Part shown: positions 15,810-22,787 of the stretch, one piece after another | Layout: each line of letters starts with the position of its first letter | Position numbering within the stretch: the stretch's first letter is position 1 | NCBI GenBank assembly: GCA_937952235.1 | Contig: CALFZM010000262.1 | Location: forward strand, 1-22,787 | Source: an uncultured Opitutia bacterium | GTDB taxonomy: Bacteria > Verrucomicrobiota > Verrucomicrobiia > Opitutales > Opitutaceae | Direction of reading: 5' to 3' | Length of the DNA: 22,787 bases | Made by a program: the position numbers and the translations under genes | The notes under the pieces: model-generated | What the model saw: only the letters and a program-made list of their open reading frames with translations | Databases searched by the model: none | What the model was told of the DNA's origin: nothing

Positions 15810-17678
15810 CTAGCCGGCTTCCATCTCGCCCAGCTTCGTCGCTGCTTCCTCCCACGCGGTCGTGGCGGCGGCGATCTCGTCGACGATTGCGCTGAGCTCG
15901 CGATTCAGGTGGTGGAACTTGCCCTTGTCGGCGTACGTCTCCGGCGCCTCGAGCGCGGCGGTGATCTCCGCCTGCTTGGCCTCGAGCTCGACGACACGCT
16001 TTTCGAGCTGGCCGACATGTTCGCGGAACTTCCGCAGTTCGCCCGCGCCGGGCTTCGCCGGCTTGCCGGGCGACTTCGCCGGTTCCGCCTTGGGCTTGGC
16101 GGCGGCCTGGACCGGGCGGGCGTCGGTGAAGCCGGCGGTGAGCGCCGCGCGGGCGTCGGAGGCCTTCGATTTTTCCAGGTAGTAGTCGTAGTTGCCGGCG
16201 TACGGCGTGAGCCGGCCGCTGTGCACGTGGAGCACGTTCTCGGCGAGCGCGCGGATGAAATGCACGTCGTGGCTGATGAAGATCAGCGTGCCCTCGTAGG
16301 CCTTGAGCGCGGCGATGAGGGCGTCGATCGAGGCGATGTCGAGGTGGGTCGTCGGCTCGTCCATCAGCAGCAGGTTCGGCGGCTTCACCAGCAGGCGCGC
16401 GAGCGCGAGCCGGGATTTCTCGCCGCCGGAGAGCACGCCGATCGGCTTGAACACGTCGTCCTTGCGAAACAGGAATGCGCCCAGGATCGCCCTCGCCTGC
16501 TGCTCGGTGAGCTGGTTCTCGTTCGTCCGCAGCTCCATCACGTTGTCGAGGACGTTGAGCTCGGGTTTCAGGTTATCGAGGCGGTTCTGGGCGAAGTAGC
16601 CGACGGTCACGTTGCTGCCGAGCTCGCGCGTGCCGGCCTGGGTCGGGATGACGTCGCCGAGGATCTTGAGCAGGGTCGACTTGCCCGCCCCGTTGGGGCC
16701 CACGAGCACGATCCGCTGCCCGCGCTCCGCGGAGAAGTTGAGGTCGCGGTACACGACGTGGCTGCCGTAGGCCTGCTGCACGTTCTCCAGCTCGATCACC
16801 TTGAGCCCCGAGCGCGGCGGTTGGGGGAACCGGAAGTTGATCCGCTTGAGTTCCTCCTGCGGCTCCTCGACGGCGACTTCCTGGAGGCGCTCGATCTGCT
16901 TCTCCTTCGATTTCGCGCGGGAGGCCATCGAGGCCTTGGCCCCGAAGCGATCGACGAACTTCTGGAGGTGGGCGATCTCGCGCTGCTGGTTCTTGTAGAG
17001 CGAAGCCTGCTGCGTCTTCCGCGCCTCCTTCTCCTTGATGAAGGAATCGTAGTTGCCGTGGTAGTAATGCAGCGTCCCTGCCCGCAGCTCGAGCATGCCC
17101 GTGCAGAGGGCGTTGAGAAAGGCGCGATCGTGCGAGATCACGACGAGCCCGCCGGGATACCGCGTCAGGTAGTCCTGAAACCAGAGCAGCGCCTCGAGAT
17201 CGAGGTGGTTGGTCGGCTCGTCGAGCAGGAGCAGCGCGGGCTCGGCGACGAGCAGCCGCGCGAGGTGGGCGCGCATGACCCAGCCGCCCGAGAACGTCTT
17301 TGCCGGCTTGTCCGCATCGCCTTCCTTGAACCCCAGGCCGGCGAGGATTTTCTTCGCCCGCGGCTCCAGCGTGTAGTCGATGTCGTAGTTGTCGTCCGTG
17401 GGCTCGAGCTGCTTGCCGCTGGTCGCGATGTGCAGGATCGTCTCGTCGCCGGCGGGCGCGCTTTCCTGCGGCAGGAAGCCGAAGTCGGCGCCGCGCTCCC
17501 ACTCGATCGTGCCGGTGTCGGGCCGCTCCTCGCCCAGGATCAGGCTGAACAGCGTCGACTTGCCCGCGCCGTTGGGGCCGACGAGCCCGAGCCGGTCCGT
17601 GCGGGCGATGAAAAGGGACACGTCGGAAAACAGTTCGCGCGTGCCGTAGGACTTGGAGACGTCGGCGATCGTGAGCAT
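15810..17678 (-). CDS. ABC-F family ATPase (ribosome-associated type)
   Basis: 622 residues with two ABC domains on one chain and no membrane spans, the ABC-F layout. Domain 1 has Walker A GPNGAGKS (34-41), signature TFSGGW (128-133) and Walker B LLLLDEPTNHLD (149-160). The linker (about 207-290) is highly charged and holds the P-site tRNA-interaction motif region. Domain 2 has GPNGAGKS (327-334), LSGGE (416-420) and LLLMDEPTTHLD (436-447), with T in place of the usual N. A Lys/Pro/Ala-rich hinge (525-545) leads to a C-terminal coiled coil (about 546-618), as in Uup/YheS-type proteins. It probably acts on ribosomes to relieve stalls; a resistance role cannot be told from sequence. The ATG at 17678 is preferred over an in-frame GTG six codons upstream, because MLTIADVSKSYG is the usual family start. 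Confidence 0.93.
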   Translation of the reverse strand: MLTIADVSKSYGTRELFSDVSLFIARTDRLGLVGPNGAGKSTLFSLILGEERPDTGTIEWERGADFGFLPQESAPAGDETILHIATSGKQLEPTDDNYDIDYTLEPRAKKILAGLGFKEGDADKPAKTFSGGWVMRAHLARLLVAEPALLLLDEPTNHLDLEALLWFQDYLTRYPGGLVVISHDRAFLNALCTGMLELRAGTLHYYHGNYDSFIKEKEARKTQQASLYKNQQREIAHLQKFVDRFGAKASMASRAKSKEKQIERLQEVAVEEPQEELKRINFRFPQPPRSGLKVIELENVQQAYGSHVVYRDLNFSAERGQRIVLVGPNGAGKSTLLKILGDVIPTQAGTRELGSNVTVGYFAQNRLDNLKPELNVLDNVMELRTNENQLTEQQARAILGAFLFRKDDVFKPIGVLSGGEKSRLALARLLVKPPNLLLMDEPTTHLDIASIDALIAALKAYEGTLIFISHDVHFIRALAENVLHVHSGRLTPYAGNYDYYLEKSKASDARAALTAGFTDARPVQAAAKPKAEPAKSPGKPAKPGAGELRKFREHVGQLEKRVVELEAKQAEITAALEAPETYADKGKFHHLNRELSAIVDEIAAATTAWEEAATKLGEMEAG

Positions 17679-17790
17679 CGGAACCGCCCAAGTCACCTGA
17701 CGACCGGGCGAAGGTCAACCGTCGTCGCTCGCGTGCCTGGGCCGGGTGCACCGAGGAGAGCGACGGGCGCGCGGGAAGGCCCGGCACCTT

Positions 17791-17820
17791 GCGCCGTTTT
17801 TCGCATTTTGTGCTTTTTTG
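17791..17820 (+). promoter_or_regulatory. T-rich stretch in the divergent ABC-F / DHS-like promoter region
   Basis: Three T-runs (GTTTTTCG, ATTTTGTG, CTTTTTTG) sit 30-60 bases before the start of the DHS-like gene, in a 173-base divergent gap that is otherwise GC-rich. This is where a promoter is expected. I cannot point to a clear -10 box. Confidence 0.25.
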
Positions 17821-17851
17821 CCGCGAGCGACCTGCTCAAGTTCGCCGTTTG

Positions 17852-18898
17852 ATGAAAGCGAAACGCCAGCGCAAACGCCCCGAGGACATCAACGCCGCCC
17901 TGGCGGCCCGCAAGGGTCCGGTCTCGCAGTTCATCGCGCGGAACTACCGCCACTTCAACGCGGCCGCGCTGCTCGATGCCGCGAAGGGTTACGAGACCCA
18001 CCTCGCCGCGGGCGGCAAGATGCTCGTGACGCTGGCCGGCGCGATGTCGACGGCCGAGCTCGGCCTCTCGCTCGCGCAAATGATCCGGCAGGACAAGGTG
18101 CACGCGATCGTCTGCACCGGGGCCAATCTCGAGGAGGATATCTTCAACCTCGTCGCCCACGATTACTATGAGCGCGTGCCGCACTACCGCACGCTGACGT
18201 CCGAGGACGAACAGGCGCTGCTCGACCGGCACATGAACCGGGTCACCGACACCTGCATCCCCGAGATGGAAGCCATGCGGCGGATCGAGGCCGTCGTGCT
18301 CGAGGAGTGGGTGAAGGCCGACCGTGCGGGCGAGCGTTATTTCCCGCACGAGTTCATGTACAAGATCCTGCGCGGGGGTAAGCTGAAGCAGAGCTACCAG
18401 ATCGACCCGAAGAATTCGTGGATGGTGGCGGCGGCGGAGAAAAACCTCCCGATCATCGTCCCCGGCTGGGAGGACGCGACCCTGGGCAACATGTACGCGG
18501 GCCACGTCATCAGCGGCGACGTGAAGAACGTGCACACCGTCCGCACCGGCATCGAGTACATGATGTGGCTGGCCGAGTGGTACACGAAATCCGCCAAGAC
18601 CCTGCGCAACGGCGAGGGCTCGATCGGCTTCTTCCAGATCGGCGGCGGCATCGCCGGCGATTTCCCGATCTGCGTCGTGCCGATGCTCCACCAGGACCTG
18701 CAGCGCACCGGCGTGCCGCTCTGGGGCTACTTCGCGCAGATCAGCGATTCGACCACGAGCTACGGCAGCTACTCGGGCGCCGTGCCCAACGAGAAGATCA
18801 CCTGGGGCAAGCTCGGGGCGAAGACGCCGAAGTTCATCGTCGAGAGCGATGCGACCATCGTCGCGCCGCTGATCTTCTCCTGGGTGCTCGGGCAGTGA
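17852..18898 (+). CDS. Deoxyhypusine synthase-like protein (bacterial homologue)
   Basis: 348 residues from the ATG at 17852; the basic start MKAKRQRKRPEDIN is typical, and the frame upstream is noncoding-like. The DHS fold is clear: LAGAMSTAELG (61-71), VHAIVCTGANLEEDIFN (83-99), PIIVPGWEDATLGN (200-213), and the end TWGKLGAKTPKFIVESDATI (317-336). Lys320 in WGK is the position of the catalytic lysine that forms the enzyme-imine intermediate in human DHS (Lys329). Where eukaryotic enzymes have GGGxxKHH, this protein has GGGIAGDFP. It uses NAD and probably moves an aminobutyl group from a polyamine. Bacteria lack eIF5A, and some bacterial homologues have been reported to make homospermidine or related polyamines, so a small-molecule acceptor is likely. 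The exact product is not known. No other polyamine gene is in the window. Confidence 0.9.
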   Translation: MKAKRQRKRPEDINAALAARKGPVSQFIARNYRHFNAAALLDAAKGYETHLAAGGKMLVTLAGAMSTAELGLSLAQMIRQDKVHAIVCTGANLEEDIFNLVAHDYYERVPHYRTLTSEDEQALLDRHMNRVTDTCIPEMEAMRRIEAVVLEEWVKADRAGERYFPHEFMYKILRGGKLKQSYQIDPKNSWMVAAAEKNLPIIVPGWEDATLGNMYAGHVISGDVKNVHTVRTGIEYMMWLAEWYTKSAKTLRNGEGSIGFFQIGGGIAGDFPICVVPMLHQDLQRTGVPLWGYFAQISDSTTSYGSYSGAVPNEKITWGKLGAKTPKFIVESDATIVAPLIFSWVLGQ

Positions 18899-18901
18899 GC
18901 G

Positions 18902-18943
18902 CCGGCGCGTCCGCCTGAGGCGGCCGGCGCGTCCTCGCGCCGG
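18902..18943. repeat. Competing GC hairpins after the DHS-like gene
   Basis: CCGGCGCGTCC occurs twice (18902-18912 and 18924-18934), and CGCGCCGG (18936-18943) can pair with either copy. The near pairing is an 8-bp stem with the loop TCCT; the far pairing would enclose the small hairpin CCGCC-TGA-GGCGG (18911-18923). There is no strong T-run, only GTTTTC about eight bases on. It may be a weak terminator of the upstream gene. Confidence 0.5.
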
Positions 18944-19056
18944 AGAAACGGTTTTCGACGCGGGCGCCGCGGCGTGGGGCGACCGCGCCCGTAGCCTGGC
19001 GCGCGCACCCGGTGCTTCCCTTTTCCGGTTTTCTGCGCCTTGTTCCGGGCTCGCCC

Positions 19057-21222
<2,166 letters not shown>

Positions 21223-21309
21223 TTTTCTGATTGATGCACTCCGGCGTGCCGACCAAACGAAGGGCAATTGCGCCTGCGGGCGCGGAATTTTCATTCACCC
21301 CGACCGAAC

Positions 21310-21915
21310 GTGAAGATCCTCACCGTTGAAGATGACGCCGTGTCGCGGGCGGTCCTGCGCCAGTCGCTCGCCAAGCTCGGCCACGAGGCGGTCGAGGCCG
21401 AGGACGGCAACGCGGCGTGGGACTTGTTGCAGCGAACGGACTCCGTCCGTGTCGTCGTCAGCGACTGGATCATGCCCAACAGCGACGGGCTCGAGCTCTG
21501 CAAGCGGGTCCGGGCGCGCACCGACCGCGAGTACGTGTACTTCGTCCTGCTCACCAGCCGCGATGCGACCGGCGAGAACCGGATGGCGGCCGCGGACGCG
21601 GGGGTGGACGACTTTCTCACCAAGCCGCTCGAGTATTCCGATCTCTGGACGCGGCTCCGGGTGGCGGAGCGCATCCTGCGGTACACGACGCAGGTCCGGC
21701 AGCTCGAGGAGATGCTTCCGATCTGCTCCTACTGCAAAAAAATCCGCGACGACCAGAACTACTGGCAGCAGCTGGAGGGCTATATCAGCGAGCGCACCGG
21801 CAGCGACTTCAGCCATTCGGTCTGCCCGGATTGCTACCAACGGATGATCCTGCCGGAAATCGAACGGATGAAAGCCGCCGCCAAGCCGAAGGCATCCCGT
21901 GAACGAAAGCATTAG
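21310..21915 (+). CDS. Response regulator with Cys4 (zinc-ribbon-like) output domain
   Basis: 201 residues from the GTG at 21310, chosen because it gives the classic receiver start MKILTVEDD; a TTG at 21268 would add 14 unlikely residues. The receiver domain (1-122) has the acidic pair Glu7-Asp8/Asp9, phospho-acceptor Asp52 in VVSDWIMP, Thr82 and Lys105 in FLTKPLEY. After a helix comes LPICSYCKKIRDD, then NYWQQLEGYI and FSHSVCPDCYQ. This gives two CxxC pairs (Cys139/142 and Cys172/175), a likely zinc site. This C-terminal module recurs in bacterial signalling proteins without known DNA-binding ability, so the output is probably protein interaction. No histidine kinase is adjacent. The last codons overlap the start of slyX by 17 bases. 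Confidence 0.92.
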   Translation: MKILTVEDDAVSRAVLRQSLAKLGHEAVEAEDGNAAWDLLQRTDSVRVVVSDWIMPNSDGLELCKRVRARTDREYVYFVLLTSRDATGENRMAAADAGVDDFLTKPLEYSDLWTRLRVAERILRYTTQVRQLEEMLPICSYCKKIRDDQNYWQQLEGYISERTGSDFSHSVCPDCYQRMILPEIERMKAAAKPKASRERKH

Positions 21916-22108
21916 GCGCCTCGAGGAAAAGATCGCCTACCTCGAACGGCACGTCACGGAGCAGGACAAGGTCATGCTCGAGCTGGGCGAGGAACTCGCC
22001 GCGCTGCGTCGCGAGGTGCGCCGGTGGCAGGAACAGGCCGCCGGAAGGGGAGCCGCCGGCCCCGCCGATGGCCCCGCTGCCGAGGACGAGCGCCCGCCGC
22101 ATTACTGA
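21899..22108 (+). CDS. slyX: SlyX-family small coiled-coil protein
   Basis: 69 residues from a GTG at 21899 that overlaps the end of the response-regulator gene. The heptad pattern RRLEEKIAYLERHVTEQDKV, then LGEELAALRREVRRW, and the C-terminal PPHY are the marks of SlyX, a short helical protein (72 residues in E. coli) of unknown role. The Ala/Gly/Pro-rich linker before PPHY is also usual. The overlap makes translation dependent on the upstream gene. AAGG lies a few bases before the start as a modest ribosome site. Confidence 0.88.
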   Translation: MNESIRRLEEKIAYLERHVTEQDKVMLELGEELAALRREVRRWQEQAAGRGAAGPADGPAAEDERPPHY

Positions 22109-22130
22109 TCCAGCGGCAGCGGTGGGGTGG

Positions 22131-22152
22131 AGCCGCCTGTCCCCAGGCGGCT
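22131..22152. repeat. Perfect 9-bp hairpin between converging genes
   Basis: AGCCGCCTG (22131-22139) pairs with CAGGCGGCT (22144-22152) around the loop TCCC. It lies 23 bases after the slyX stop, in the 203-base gap before the stop of the converging minus-strand gene. There is no T-run, so it is either a GC-only terminator or a dispersed palindrome like that at 11976-12007. Nothing else in this gap is recognisable apart from further imperfect GC palindromes near 22252-22274. Confidence 0.55.
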
Positions 22153-22311
22153 GGCGAGCGACGGACCGGCCCGCAGCGGCTCGAGGACAAGCCGCTCCAC
22201 CTTTCGGTACGGCCGTCTTCACGGTCGACCTCGAGGTTCCCGCTGAGATCGGCGCGCCTGCGCGCCCAGGCGCCCCATCCCGTCAGGCTGCGCGCGTCGC
22301 GGCCGTGGCGA

Positions 22312-22787
22312 TCAGAACGCCGCCGTGACCTCGAGCTGGTGCGCCGGCTCGACCCGCTGTTCGCCGAGGGCGGAGCACTCCTGGGTATCGTTCTTGTAGA
22401 GACGGAAGCGCACGGGCGCGGCGGCGTCGTTGGACTCCCAGCGCCATTTGCCGATCGAGACGAACTGCAGCGGCATGCCCTTGTCCCAGCTCATCCCGGG
22501 CCCGTCGCCGCGGATGAACAAACGGTTGCCGATGCCGATGTAGGCGGTCACGAGCAGGCGCGTGGCACCGTCGGACGTTAGCACGCCTTCCGCGACGGAA
22601 CCGCTCGAGGAATCGCCGAGTTCCAGGCCGAGCGCCGGTTCGTCGTCGGGGCGAACCGCCTCCAAGCGGTTACGGCCGGCTGCCGCGACGGCGACGGGCG
22701 GCTCCACGATGGGCGTGGCGGCGAGATGGCCGTGGAACGGCTCGGCGGTGTTGGGCGCCACCGGTGCCACTTCCGGAATCTCACCGG
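22312..22787 (-). CDS. C-terminal part of an uncharacterised protein, possible carbohydrate-binding-like beta domain (5' end beyond window)
   Basis: The frame is open to the window edge with no stop, so the gene continues past 22787; 157 residues and the stop are seen. The start is not in view with confidence. The first 60 residues are Ala/Pro/Glu-rich and look like a linker. The last 95 residues form a beta-rich domain: LLVTAYIGIGNRLFIRGDG, PGMSWDKGMPLQFVSIG, KWRWESN and FRLYKNDTQECSALG. The FIRGDGPGxSWDKGxPL pattern recalls the starch/glycogen-binding (CBM48-like) or isoamylase N-terminal sandwich, where IRG and W residues are conserved. That resemblance is from motif shape only. The domain closes the protein (EVTAAF end). 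Function and location are unknown. Confidence 0.8.
   Translation of the reverse strand, partial: GEIPEVAPVAPNTAEPFHGHLAATPIVEPPVAVAAAGRNRLEAVRPDDEPALGLELGDSSSGSVAEGVLTSDGATRLLVTAYIGIGNRLFIRGDGPGMSWDKGMPLQFVSIGKWRWESNDAAAPVRFRLYKNDTQECSALGEQRVEPAHQLEVTAAF

Noticed and set aside
15909..17852. A long plus-strand frame opposite the ABC-F gene
   Set aside because: It is a shadow of the ABC-F gene, which has all ABC motifs in order. The antisense product has no recognisable motif and a biased composition.

Overview
The window is very GC-rich and gene-dense. It carries chromosomal housekeeping genes next to exported proteins and several orphan genes. The combination points to Verrucomicrobiota, most likely an Opitutaceae-type organism: a giant exported delta-60 repeat protein with a tandem C-terminal module, a bacterial deoxyhypusine-synthase homologue, a response regulator with a Cys4 tail, and hairpins or GCAAAG-type inverted repeats between genes. 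This assignment rests on gene content and sequence style; there is no rRNA or other phylogenetic marker here. No tRNA, rRNA, CRISPR array, transposase, integrase or phage gene was seen.

Layout. 1-717: 3' part of an SDR dehydrogenase that looks like gluconate 5-dehydrogenase. 822-1748: an orphan protein with a kinase/aminoglycoside-phosphotransferase-like catalytic loop. 1818-2336 (-): an exported Bcp-type peroxiredoxin with its own intrinsic terminator at 1752-1784. 2609-8428: an exported protein of about 1939 residues, built from about 28 delta-60 repeats followed by two copies of a 130-residue module. 8463-10446: a NatAB-type ABC exporter pair. 10580-11881 (-): an exported M14 zinc carboxypeptidase. 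12193-12804: a small coiled-coil protein. 12805-13235: a gene-poor stretch bounded by two perfect hairpin terminators. 13236-15646: a tight three-gene operon (methyltransferase, ABM-fold protein, pyrimidine-nucleoside phosphorylase). 15683-15773: an inverted repeat between converging genes. 15810-17678 (-): an ABC-F ATPase. 17852-18898: deoxyhypusine-synthase-like protein. 19057-21222: a DUF255/YyaL-type thioredoxin-domain protein. 21310-22108: a response regulator overlapping slyX. 22312-22787 (-): the C-terminal part of a protein that runs off the window.

How the genes work together. Three transcription units are clear from spacing: natA-natB (4-base gap), methyltransferase-ABM-deoA (ATGA overlap, then a 12-base gap) and response regulator-slyX (17-base overlap). 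DeoA salvages pyrimidine nucleosides, and its two upstream partners are uncharacterised. The remaining genes look like independent units with no shared pathway.

The points most worth a second look are the orphan kinase-like protein, the repeat architecture of the giant exported protein (including a collapsed hybrid repeat), the terminator-bounded stretch just before the methyltransferase operon, and the bacterial deoxyhypusine-synthase homologue, which keeps the catalytic lysine but has lost the eukaryotic KHH segment. I found no clear evidence of a defence island or another wholly new multi-gene system.
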